Shown piece after piece: positions 39,994-49,343 of a stretch of DNA of 64,000 bases. The position numbers and the translations under genes are program-made. A model generated the notes under the pieces. The model did not search any database. It had not been told where the DNA came from and saw nothing but the letters and a program-made list of their open reading frames with translations. Source of the DNA: Phymatolithon calcareum (Eukaryota; Rhodophyta; Florideophyceae; Hapalidiales). The stretch lies in NCBI GenBank assembly GCA_977006965.1, contig OZ345368.1, positions 992,001 through 1,056,000 of the forward strand. The letters are read 5' to 3'. Numbering within the stretch: the stretch's first letter is position 1; every line of letters starts with the position of its first letter.

Positions 39994-42134
39994 TTCCACG
40001 AAATTCATCTTCCAAGGAGAGGACATTCCCACTGCGTATTGCAAGCAATGCAAATACCAACCAAGGCAAGTCAATCGCTGAAGCATTGCATTATCTATAT
40101 TTTGGGAAAGAAAGCCATTCATCGAAATCTTCAATTGAGTCTCCCTCCTCCTCTAGAGCACAAAGATCAATAATTGAGAGACTTGCAAGCTTTTACGAAG
40201 ATATCGGAGTCGATGTTGAGCAAAACATCTCTCGTCCGCAACCGGCGCCAATCGAAAGCGGAAACCAACGGAAAAATCCATCAGACTGGGAATCATGGCA
40301 ATGCATGACAGAATTACTTGGAGCCTTATCGCCGGGGGCGTCCAGAGGCGATTTTAAGCCAATCGACGCATCGAAAATAGATCTTCCTGCTCGGAGTGAA
40401 GGGGGAGATAATTTTTGGGTTGACAAACTACCCTCTGAAGTCGCATCTTACTTTACCGACTCAAACCACCGTTGGCTCATGGACCCTGTACGTCTCGCCC
40501 TCTCAGAAAACACTTCTCTTCCGGACGCGAAAGTGCACTGCAAACCAGGTCACTACGCCAGTGTGCTGGAAAAAGCACATACATCAAACATGCTATCATG
40601 GTCACGTATCTCGCTCGAGACTGAAACCTACGCTCATTTAGCGGATAAGCTGACAATGACGTCATTCGCCGTTGTCAAGGACGAGAAAAGAGACAGGATG
40701 ATCAGCTGGCCCAGAGTTCAAAACGAGTTCATGCCGGACCCGCCTTATACGGATTTACCATCTCCAGACTTATTCAACAATTTGCGAATCGACCCTAGCG
40801 CGATCCCAAAAGCAATATTCTTCGATATATCCAACATGTTCCACAATATTCGGCTTCCTCGTACCCTCTCGAGATTCTTTCCGCTGAAGTCTGTTGAATA
40901 CAGAAGTCTTTCTCCGGAACTGCAAATAGCTTTGAAGGATCACTTCAAATGCAACATCCATCCAAACGAGATCCTTAGGCCACTGCAGACAACTCTTCCA
41001 ATGGGATTTAAGTGGGCTGTATTCATAGCCCACACTTTTGCTCAAGCATGTATCAAGAATGCTTTCAAAACGTTTTTGGAATCTCCTCTCGGCGAGAGCA
41101 TCAAGAAAAAGCTTCCTGTAAAGCTCTGCATATTGAACCGCCAGGACAAGGAAATTAAGGTTCAAGAAGGAGATGTCTTAGTGCTTCATATAATCGATGA
41201 TGTCAACGCTGTGTGCCTCGGCTGGCCACAGAGGGCTGTCGTCGCACTGAACAAATGTTTCAAAAAGGAGTTTGACAACAACTTTCTACCGCGAAATGAG
41301 AGAAAATCAATTCCTATCGACGCAGTAGAAGAAGATGTTATGCCTTTTATAGGGTGGATATGGTTTTTACGCAAGGGTATACTGCGACCTAACCAACGGA
41401 AGCTGGCTCACGCGGTCCGTGAATCTAAGGCGATAATAGCCACCGAACGCATAGACCCGGATGCACTTCGCCGTGCCCTTGGACGTCTCATATGGATAGC
41501 ACTCGGGGCTCGCCCTTTGTTGTCGGCGCTTTTGTATTGTTTTCACATATCTTCAGGATCAAGTTTGAACTCTCCATCGCTCACATTAGCGACAAAACGC
41601 GAGCTGCTCACCCTCATACGGGCGATTCCACTGTCATATGTGCCTTTGAAGAGACCCGTTTGGACCACAGTGGTTGCTTTCGACGCCTCAAACACAGCTG
41701 CCGGTGTCGCGTATACTCATACTGCTACATCAATGGTATCATCAATGATGAAAATTATCGAAACAAACCAGAGTCCACTCGAAAAGGCTAAAGTTGCGGC
41801 TTTCGTGAAAGGACAGAAATGGAAAACTGCCTTCACGCATATCTGGAAGCGCCATGAGCACATAAACGTGCTAGAAGGTCACGCAGCAGTTCTGGCTCTT
41901 GAGTGGTGCGTTGGTTTTCCAATAACTAGCCACCGGGTGCTGTTATTATCAGACTCTACGGTTGCCATAGGGTCGCTACTCAAAGGGCGATCGTCATCTC
42001 CCCAGCTCGCATTACCCTGTCGCCGTTTTGCGGCCTTATCACTTGCACACGACATTAACGTTAACTTTTTGCACGTGCCTACCGACATTAACCCCGCCGA
42101 CGGACCCTCACGTCCTGGTCAGCGGGAAATATGA
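39945..42134 (+). CDS. reverse transcriptase-RNase H of element 2
   Basis: 729 residues from ATG 39945, within the end of Gag; the frame is open further back only as a shadow of Gag. RT motifs: FFDISNMFHNIRLPRTLSRF (first Asp), TTLPMGFKWAVFIAHTFAQA and VLHIIDDVNAVCLGW, where the catalytic box is IIDD rather than YxDD. RNase H: VVAFDASNTAAGVAYT (Asp), INVLEGHAAVLALEWC (Glu), LLLSDSTVAIGSLLKGR (Asp) and HVPTDINPADGPSR, the usual C-terminal NPAD..SR box. It replicates the element by reverse transcription. Its stop overlaps the recombinase start. Confidence 0.9.
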   Translation: MGEETAWTRRREAKEIIPRNSSSKERTFPLRIASNANTNQGKSIAEALHYLYFGKESHSSKSSIESPSSSRAQRSIIERLASFYEDIGVDVEQNISRPQPAPIESGNQRKNPSDWESWQCMTELLGALSPGASRGDFKPIDASKIDLPARSEGGDNFWVDKLPSEVASYFTDSNHRWLMDPVRLALSENTSLPDAKVHCKPGHYASVLEKAHTSNMLSWSRISLETETYAHLADKLTMTSFAVVKDEKRDRMISWPRVQNEFMPDPPYTDLPSPDLFNNLRIDPSAIPKAIFFDISNMFHNIRLPRTLSRFFPLKSVEYRSLSPELQIALKDHFKCNIHPNEILRPLQTTLPMGFKWAVFIAHTFAQACIKNAFKTFLESPLGESIKKKLPVKLCILNRQDKEIKVQEGDVLVLHIIDDVNAVCLGWPQRAVVALNKCFKKEFDNNFLPRNERKSIPIDAVEEDVMPFIGWIWFLRKGILRPNQRKLAHAVRESKAIIATERIDPDALRRALGRLIWIALGARPLLSALLYCFHISSGSSLNSPSLTLATKRELLTLIRAIPLSYVPLKRPVWTTVVAFDASNTAAGVAYTHTATSMVSSMMKIIETNQSPLEKAKVAAFVKGQKWKTAFTHIWKRHEHINVLEGHAAVLALEWCVGFPITSHRVLLLSDSTVAIGSLLKGRSSSPQLALPCRRFAALSLAHDINVNFLHVPTDINPADGPSRPGQREI

Positions 42135-43300
42135 AAAACATTTCACCGGCCTTGCATGCTTACATTACAAGAAGGCACCCAAGCATCCAGCACCGCATAC
42201 AAAAGCCCAGACGGAAATCCAGGATGGCTTCTGCACGCTACCCTTGCACAATCTTTGGCAGTAATGGACCACAGCAGCGCCTCAGCCGAGATCTCCGCCA
42301 CGAAAGCTTCTACAAAAACCACCCCCTTATCGCAGCTACTCTTGCTCCAGCTACCCAAGTCAAGTACGAAAAGGCCTTTTCAACCTTCAAAAGTGCTGTA
42401 TCAAGCATACCGTCCGATCTCGACGAACTGGACGAAGTCCTTCTAAACTATGTAGAAGAAGTACACGACAACGATCCATCTCCCGGAAAGCGGCAAGAGA
42501 TATCAAATCTAATTTCCCACCTAATGATCGTTGACCCACGCCTCAAGACTCAATTGCATCAAGCCAAACGTGCCATTCGTGGATGGACACGACTAGTTCC
42601 ACCTCGATCCGCACTTCCGCTGACAAAGCAGGCAATGCTAGCTTTTGTTCAGCATTTGGTATCCACAGATAACGTATGCATTGCGGTCGCGCTCGCCGTG
42701 TCTTGGGGAGCATATTTGCGGGCTTCAGAAGCTCTAAAGTTGCAGTGGAACGACCTCGCCCTTCCCGGTGATTTCAGGATTGCACATTTTGGTCCAGATG
42801 TAGCCGGAATTAACATTCACGATGCAAAAACAGGCCCCCTGCAGTTCACCAAGATCAGAGATCCAGACGTTTTAATGCTTTTATGCACATTCGCGCCGGC
42901 GAGAGGCACAGACTCCAGAATGTTCCCAACAACTTACTCAAAATATCTCTCTGTTATTCGGAACACAGCAAAATTCTTCGGGCTTCCTCCAAGCCTAACA
43001 CCTCATTCCGCAAGAATAGGCGGGGCGCTTCATGATTTTTGCAACAACCATGATGCGACAACTGTTGCTCTGCATGGCCGATGGTCATCAATCCGCACAC
43101 TGCGTCGGTACTTGACAAACGGCAGAGCCCTCGTCATGGACGCGGCAGGATCGCCGCAGAGCAGAGACCTTCTATCGCTCTATGCAGAGAGATGCAGATC
43201 TCTTATTAGAAGATGTGAATCGTTTTCAAAATTAGTGAGAAAAACCGAATCTCACACGTATTACGTCGGGTCGCAGGCTACCGTCAACAACGTCATTTAG
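42131..43300 (+). CDS. tyrosine recombinase of element 2
   Basis: 389 residues. ATG 42131 overlaps the RT stop in ATGA, so translation probably continues by reinitiation. N-terminal SAM-like helical domain about 60-150. Catalytic residues: Arg in WGAYLRASEALKL, Lys-region beta hairpin near NIHDAKTGPLQF, HxxR box in LTPHSARIGGALHDF, the Trp/His position in LHGRWSSIRTL and nucleophile Tyr in LRRYLTNGRA. Integrates the circular cDNA without target duplication. Intact. Confidence 0.9.
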   Translation: MKNISPALHAYITRRHPSIQHRIQKPRRKSRMASARYPCTIFGSNGPQQRLSRDLRHESFYKNHPLIAATLAPATQVKYEKAFSTFKSAVSSIPSDLDELDEVLLNYVEEVHDNDPSPGKRQEISNLISHLMIVDPRLKTQLHQAKRAIRGWTRLVPPRSALPLTKQAMLAFVQHLVSTDNVCIAVALAVSWGAYLRASEALKLQWNDLALPGDFRIAHFGPDVAGINIHDAKTGPLQFTKIRDPDVLMLLCTFAPARGTDSRMFPTTYSKYLSVIRNTAKFFGLPPSLTPHSARIGGALHDFCNNHDATTVALHGRWSSIRTLRRYLTNGRALVMDAAGSPQSRDLLSLYAERCRSLIRRCESFSKLVRKTESHTYYVGSQATVNNVI

Positions 43301-44137
43301 TTGTGCTAAATCTGTGTCTACGACGACTCTCATACGTTTGATCTCGCGGAAAGCACGAACAATCCCTTCACGAGCAGTGCCTGATCGGAGAAAGTTTTCG
43401 CGCAGAGACAGTCTCGACTTTTGGCGTATGAGTCCGGCGAACAGGCTTGTTTTTGCTTATGTAAGAGCTTAAGGACTGCACCTGAGAAAAGTGATAAAGT
43501 CAAGAACACCTGCCATCTCAGCAAAGCGTTCACCGGAATGCTTGAACAGAAATTTTTTTCTCGCGTCGTCAGGACAATTGCGTGAAGACGCACAGCGTGC
43601 AATAATAACAGGCCGTGCTGCACAAGGATTGTGGGCGAGTACGATGCGCAAAGATTAGCGTGGGATACGCGTAAAACTTCTGCATGTCCGTGCCCAGTTT
43701 AAGCGCTCCGTAAGGAAGAATCCGTACCGTTCGCCGGTGTGAGAGACGAAAGCATCATTCCTGCTCAAGCACTTTCTTGGCAAAGTAAGATCCACGTTCT
43801 TATTCGCATGCGATATGCGAGAACACCATTCCTGCCCGAGTGCAGAAGTTTGAGATGATGACACATTCGCAAAGTTCTTGGCGTGTGATACGCTAGAACA
43901 TCATTCGCGCCTGCTCGGCAGAAGTTTTTTTTTAAGAATTAACTCCAACGTTCTTGGCGTGCGAGTCGCCAAGAAAGCATTCCTGTCCGCTCGACAGGTT
44001 CTACCACGAGGAAAAACGTTCTAAATACACAATGCGCGAGGCGAAAACCAAAGTGCAGCACGAGGCTTTGTCGCCCCGCGCGCCGCAGCCGAGACAAATC
44101 GCTGCACAGAACCCCTGCGTATTCGCAATCGGTGGGT
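43301..44137 (+). repeat. 3' noncoding region of element 2 with degenerate repeats
   Basis: At least six imperfect units of about 70-90 bp share a GCGTG.GAT.CGC core, then an AGAA.CATTC.TGC.CG motif and GCAGAAGTT. Examples start near 43655, 43735, 43805, 43880 and 43955. Each unit can pair locally. No ORF. It may hold packaging, replication or recombinase-binding signals. Confidence 0.55.
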
Positions 44138-44330
44138 GGGAAGCGGAAGTCCAGGGTTTGACCAGGTCGAACTCTGGATGGAGCTCCTCAGATGCACTGG
44201 GTCAGGCCCGGCAGCATTATAGGATGCGATATCCTAGAGGGCTCCACCCGCCGACCACACATTACCGACACAGCTTTATTGCGTTCACTAAAGTTCTGAA
44301 GTTCTGGCACCTAGCGGAGATCGAGATAAT
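44138..44330 (+). repeat. B1 split direct repeat of element 2
   Basis: 193 bp ending GCGGAGATCGAGATAAT, directly followed by A2. Confidence 0.9.
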
Positions 44331-44720
44331 ACAATTTCAAGGAACGCAGAAGAACGTTTATCAAGCAATCGAAGCAGGGACGAAGACGAATGTCCCAAGC
44401 CTCGAAGAGCAAAGGCACACAATGAACCACGTGTAAAATACGGTTTGACCGCAGCACCGTTCGGCCGCACGACCATCCGTTTCAACGAGTGTCCTGGATA
44501 TTGTCATACCCAACTCGAAGCCCGCAGTAACCGCCACAAGAGCCGGTCCAGCGGCGACCAGCACTGAACCGAAATCAAATGTATCGGAAGACATCTAGCT
44601 CAGGGTCATAGCACCTGCCAAACCGTGAGCTCACGCATCTCCGCGGCGAGAAACGAAAGTGCATCCGTTCAACATCCGCATCCGTCCGCTCGACCGCATC
44701 GAGAAATCGTTTCTTTTGTT
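44331..44720 (+). repeat. A2 split direct repeat of element 2
   Basis: 390-bp copy of A1 lying between B1 and B2; one visible difference (ACACC/ACATC near its middle). Confidence 0.9.
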
Positions 44721-44764
44721 TCTCCCACCCTCCCATCCCCTTTGCGTTCTGGTAGATTAGCTCA

Positions 44765-44957
44765 GGGAAGCGGAAGTCCAGGGTTTGACCAGGTCGAACT
44801 CTGGATGGAGCTCCTCAGATGCACTGGGTCAGGCCCGGCAGCATTATAGGATGCGATATCCTAGAGGGCTCCACCCGCCGACCACACATTACCGACACAG
44901 CTTTATTGCGTTCACTAAAGTTCTGAAGTTCTGGCACCTAGCGGAGATCGAGATAAT
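44765..44957 (+). repeat. B2 split direct repeat of element 2
   Basis: 193-bp copy of B1; its end marks the right boundary with gypsy C sequence. Confidence 0.9.
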
Positions 44958-45260
44958 GAGACTTTTTTCACAGACACACTTGATCAATTTTCAGGATTCT
45001 TGTATCTACGAAGCTTAATAATCCATCGGGCTCTGTCAAGACATTTCATGTTCATAACTTCAGACTTCCGGTCAATGTTTGGATTGTGCTTCTTCAGTCA
45101 TTTCCTTCCAAGAATGACGTAAGGTTCTCCAGGTTCGGAGTCCATTTTGATGACATAAACTTGTTCCTCGCTGTTGAAGCAGCTTACTTCCAGAAGTCCA
45201 ATTGTCATCTCGATGATTCGTGCTTTAAAAGCATCGCTAAGCTCTTGCAGTTTCGAAGTC
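44958..45260 (-). pseudogene. gypsy C protease-RT linker
   Basis: The minus strand carries GLLEVSCFNSEEQVYVIKMD and SEPGEPYVILGRK, matching gypsy A 1274-1160. It is separated from the RT portion at 37.3-37.6 kb by the two insertions. Upstream (45260-45530) the sequence is unrelated to A/B, so the DSGAS region has been replaced or deleted. Confidence 0.6.
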
Positions 45261-45529
45261 AAAGAATAACACCCTCGAGAAGACAAGAAACAGCGAACCT
45301 CAAGCGACTCCGTCAGGAGCGCACCGGGAGAATTGGCCAGTGTAGGCGTCGCGCCATTCCGCGTCCCCGTTTTGGTAACCAGCGGTCATAGCGGATCACC
45401 ACATCTAACTCGTATGCCACGACATTTTTGAACAGCACGTGGAAATTCGTGAGGTTCTACAACGTTGACCGCGTGAAAGGCAATAAACTCTTCTCTTGTT
45501 CTGAACTGTTAATTGCCGTTTTTGAGTGC

Positions 45530-46618
45530 CTTCATACAACAGCTCACCGTCACTAGAAGCAGATAGTGAAGACAGCGCGAGTGTGTGTCTTATGCTTGAA
45601 AGTTCTGCCACGCTGCTGCGCGGCGTTACTCTTTTCGGTTGTCGGAACCCTTGGGCTTCCTGTTCACATAGTCCTCGCTTGAAGAATAAGATGGATCGCC
45701 CCAGCCTTGAAGACCACATTTGCAGCATCAATCGGCTGCGCCGTAGATTTTTCCTTCGCTTTTTTGGCTGGCCCCAACAGTGTTGTGATCCTTGCTTGAT
45801 AGGGCGCTGTCCGCGGATGCGGCGTTGCGGGTATTCTTCTTTGGCGGGATTGGACACTTTGTTTGCACCAGTGTATAGCGCGGGTGAATATTAGTGCACG
45901 GTTATACGCCTGCTGAATACTTGCCGGCTGATCCGGAAATTTCTTCGTGAACTCTTCTTGTAATAAGCAGAAAGAGTCATGGAAAAGTAAATACAAGCTT
46001 CAGACAAAGGTGTAGTGCAAATTTCAGTAAGCTCTTGAAAAGGCTCGATGTCTTTCTCAATCGAAGTCTTGAGTTCCAAGTTCATCAGACGCACTTTGGC
46101 TCGAACGCGTTCGTCATGCGGCACAAATTCAGCGATCATTGCAGCTTGTAGGGCGCCAACAGAGACGGGTTCTCGTTGGTTTTGTTCCAGGCACATAATA
46201 CACACCGCTGTTCTGTCTTGCATGTGAAATCCCGCCAATTCAAGAAACTTGTTTTCCGAAACCTTGGCAAGCGCTCCAGTTTTTCGGACATTGTACATAA
46301 ATCCGCGCACCTTGGTTGTGATCCGATCGTCGGTCTTTCCCGAAAATACAGGAATGGGCGGGGTTTTGAGAGAACGAAAAATGCTGTCTTGCGTGAGAAG
46401 GCTCGGAGGCTGGACCTTCCCGTTGTTAGAAGTACCGTTGAAGGCGCTGTACACGCTTTGACTTTGGCTTGAAGAGTCTCGATGACAGCGTTTTGGGTGG
46501 AGACTGTGGTCTGAATCTCGCTCACCTTATCCATGAGGGCTCTGAATGCAGTTGCGGCCGGAGCGCTGGATTGTGAGTCGTCGGGGTTATCGCTGCTCGG
46601 AAGAGTCGGAAGCCTGTT
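45530..46618 (-). pseudogene. gypsy C Gag and nucleocapsid, frameshifted
   Basis: The N-terminal part (LPTLPSSDNPDDSQSSAPAA, MDKVSEIQTTVSTQNAVIE) lies in one frame down to about 46450. The capsid part (PPIPVFSGKTDDRITTKVRG, LNLELK-like MNLELKTSIEKDIEPF) lies in another. LLQEEFTKKFPDQPASIQQA follows in a third near 45.95 kb. It preserves a C-terminal segment missing from Gag A and B and an in-frame insertion around MQDRTAVCIMCLEQNQ. It represents an older, more complete but inactivated sublineage. Confidence 0.65.
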
Positions 46619-46665
46619 GAGTTGCAAGATGCGGGACCTTGCTCGGAAATGCCGGTGCTACCAAT

Positions 46666-46949
46666 TGTATCCAGAGGATGGTGCTTTTCTCGAAAGAGTT
46701 GTTGTCTTTAGTTCATGGGTACTTCATGCTGAATTGTTGCTTAGTTCACTCTACTGGTGAAGGCTATCTTGGTTAACTAGTCTAACTGCAGAGAGTGTAC
46801 CCGCAGTAGTACACTGTCTGTGAAATATTTAGACCAGTGTCAGGTCATTTTCAGTATTGGTTCACTTGATGAACAGAAAGTGAACGTACAGTAAACGATT
46901 AGTTATCGGACTGACACACAGTGAGCAGCATGTGAACGTTACTTTGTTA
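46666..46949 (-). repeat. 5' LTR of gypsy C with adjacent primer-binding site
   Basis: TGTATCC...TTTGTTA on the plus strand; primer-binding site TGGTAGCACCGG at 46663-46652. Pairs with the 3' LTR at 36331-36632, about 10 kb away because of later insertions. Confidence 0.65.
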
Positions 46950-47459
46950 AAAGTAAATAATTTTAATACGGATGCACCACGGCGTCTGTTGACACTGGGG
47001 TGAGCTCTTCCATGAAGTAAGATTTTCTGCTTAATAATTCAGCGAACTTATCGGCCTCGAACAGGATGTAAACGATGGTCGCCACTAGAAAGAATCAACA
47101 TTGCAGTACTGTGTGTGAACGTTCATTCTCTTCACACCGACCTAGCTCTTCTGTACGGTTTAATATCATTCCAATATGACGCTTTCTGCTGCTCGAAATA
47201 ATACTGTTTTGACCAGCTGTCGATCTATGTTTGCCTGCCTAGCAGCACTGCTGCTCGGTCCAAATTTTTGTTCATTTCGTATAGCCGTTGCGCTTTGCCC
47301 TTCTCTAACCGATTGCACCTCAACGTAAAAATTTCGGTGTAAGTGTCCAATGCTAAAATTTAGGGCATTGAAGTCGCCACTGCCAGACATTGGCAATCCA
47401 GCCATGAAACAACTCCAACATTCTGGCGCCCCCCCTGCGGTATCTGGAGACACCATCAA
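46950..47459 (-). repeat. third, diverged copy of the A/B flanking repeat
   Basis: Matches 3640-4310 and 58810-59460 with many changes (TTCAGCGAACTTATCGGCCT, AATCA.CATTGCAGTACTG). The R-associated ORF-like stretch (SGSGDFNALNFSIGHLHRNF) is at 47459-47280. Confidence 0.5.
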
Positions 47460-47460
47460 T

Positions 47461-48224
47461 TTGAGCCCCTATAAAACCCGAGGTTGGCATTCCCGAACCC
47501 TCTATCGAAGCACAACATCTGAACAAGCCTGGCAGCCCTCCCACCCCGACACGTACCGCCGAACACTGAAAGGGTCTGAGACTCTTTCCTGTTCCTCATT
47601 GAGTAGCCACCGCCTATGCCCGGCCCCTCGGGGACTGGGATGCGTTCCGGGGGTCGTGTCGCCAAGCGACACTGGTCGTCCATGTAACACAATTGAGATC
47701 TAATACGCCGATAGGTCGCTGTTATTCGAACAATGTTGCTTGTCTTGATTCTGTTTCCCAGATCACTACCGCAGTCTCCAGAAATGGTAACCGACCAGTT
47801 GGTGTCGGAACCAGCTTTCGCTTCTTTCCCGGCTTCCCATTACCGTATGCCCACACTGCACCACGGCCCGCATTTTTCCCATTAACCAACGGAAGATGGG
47901 CGAAACAATGGTGCACGGGCGCAAGCGGGGCCATAGAGAAGTCATCCCATCTTCACATTGAAGCCGTAACGGCGACGCCATGATGCACCAACGCGTCAAC
48001 GTTTCGCATCGACTGAGCCCCGCTCAGAGTTCTGGCACCTCGGCGAGGACACGGCGAATATTCCTCACCCAACACTTCCGGGATGGGTGGACGCAATTCT
48101 CAAGAAACGCCGAGCTCGAGTATTGACCGCACCGATAATCACCGATGTTGGCCCTCTCAAAGCCAAGGTCGTCCGACAGGGGGACTCCGAAGAGGTGTTT
48201 CTCGAGATCATGCTGTCAGAGTAG
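47461..48224 (+). pseudogene. R-family copy R6, plus strand
   Basis: TATAAAA at 47470-47476 begins the copy. The AT-hook/HTH part is deleted: after VSPSDTGRPC the sequence jumps to SRNGNRPVGVGTSFRFF (the Ser/Pro middle). The end preserves LPGWVDAILKKRRARVLTAP and VRQGDSEEVFLEIMLSE, the best example of the conserved C-terminal block, stopping at TAG 48222-48224. It lies tail to tail with R3. Confidence 0.55.
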
Positions 48225-49208
48225 GATTACAGAACCGCGCTTAGAATGGCGATCATTGCGCGGCGGCTCAGTAAGTGACCTCTTTCTGAGCCTGAGAGTC
48301 GAACTATGCTTTGCGGAAGCACCTTTTCTTTCCTGTTCTCCTTTTGCGGTGTCAGCGACCTGAACAACGCTCGGTCGATGCGAAACGTTGGCGCGCTGGC
48401 GCGTTTTGGAGTCAACTTGAATATGGGATGACTTCTGGATGGCCCCGATTGCGCGCGTGCATCTGCCATGGTTCATGGGAAGCATGCGGGCCGTGGTGCA
48501 ATGTGGGGGAAGAAGCAAAGAGGCGAGAGCTGGTTCCGATACCACGTGGTCGGTTACCATTTCTGGGGAGCGGGCTATTGGTCTTGGCGGCAGAGCTTGG
48601 ACCAGCAACACTGTTCAGAGAACTACCGATCGGCCTAACAGATCTCATTTCCGTTACATGGACGGGCCTGTGTCGCTGATTGGTACGCGGCATGCGTTTC
48701 GCGTTCCCGGGATTGTCGGAAACATTCTTTCGAGGCGAGCGTCCGCGACCCGGACGAGGGCTTTGACACCGTTTCTGATCTTGGGCTTCTTCCTTGTATC
48801 CGGTTAACTCGATCAATCTGCTCTTGCTTCTCAGCCATCTGTAAAAAGATCTTTTTGATACATTGTATATTTCGCATGCTTGATCCATATCCATTTCTCC
48901 GTTCTGAACGCTTCGAAGTTCTAAGCGTTCAGAACGGAGAAATGTCAACGAAGCTTCACTTATGCGTCGTCTCCAATGTGTTCTATTCCTATTCCTTATA
49001 TGCCAAATACCGGGGGTCCTGTCACCAGGCGCGGTAGGCCCGGCCGCCCACCCAATGTCAACGAAGCTTCACTTATGCCTCGTCTCCAAGGTGTTCTAAC
49101 TTAGAAACACATTGGAGACGACGCATAAGTGAACCTTCGTTGACATTGGGTGGGCGGCCGGGCCTACCGCGCCTGGTGACAGGACCCCCGGTATTTGGCA
49201 TGAGGAAC
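48225..49208 (-). pseudogene. R-family copy R3, minus strand, rearranged
   Basis: HTH (SVQNGEMDMDQACEIYNVSK, RSFYRWLRSKSRLIELTGYK) and basic linker are open from 48948. A one-base loss near 48465 shifts the frame in the middle region (VSEPALASLLLPPH otherwise runs on in another frame). Upstream of 48900 the 5' part is duplicated in inverted orientation around CTTCGAAGTTCTAAGCG and again near 49100. The AT-hook part (49200-49130) therefore no longer joins the HTH directly. TATA box at 49324-49330. Confidence 0.6.
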
Positions 49209-49323
49209 ACGAAAGAGTCTCAGATCGGCTCTGTGTTCGGCGGTATGTGTCGGGGTGGGGAGCGTTGCGATGCTTGCTAAGATGGCTTGCTTCGAAAAAG
49301 GCTTCGCGAATGCCAATGTCGGG

Positions 49324-49330
49324 TTTTATA
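49324..49330 (-). promoter_or_regulatory. TATA box of R3
   Basis: TATAAAA on the minus strand in the context GAGCCCCTATAAAACCCGAC, as in R1 and R2. Confidence 0.55.
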
Positions 49331-49343
49331 GGGGCTCAAAAGG

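Larger units (their letters stand above)
38161..44957 (+). mobile_element. Ngaro/PAT-like tyrosine-recombinase retroelement 2
   Basis: Order: A1 (38161-38550), Gag, RT-RNase H, recombinase, B1 (44138-44330), A2 (44331-44720), a 44-bp spacer, B2 (44765-44957). A1/A2 are 390 bp and differ at one visible base; B1/B2 are 193 bp and look identical. The outer flanks (CGACATTCGCTTA and TGAGAC.TTTTTCACAGACAC) join exactly as in gypsy A and B, where no insert is present, and no target duplication is seen. All three ORFs are open. It is probably the youngest large element in the window. Confidence 0.93.

Noticed and set aside
43655-43990. CRISPR-like array
   Set aside because: Units are degenerate, spacers are not unique, and the context is eukaryotic, within a retroelement.
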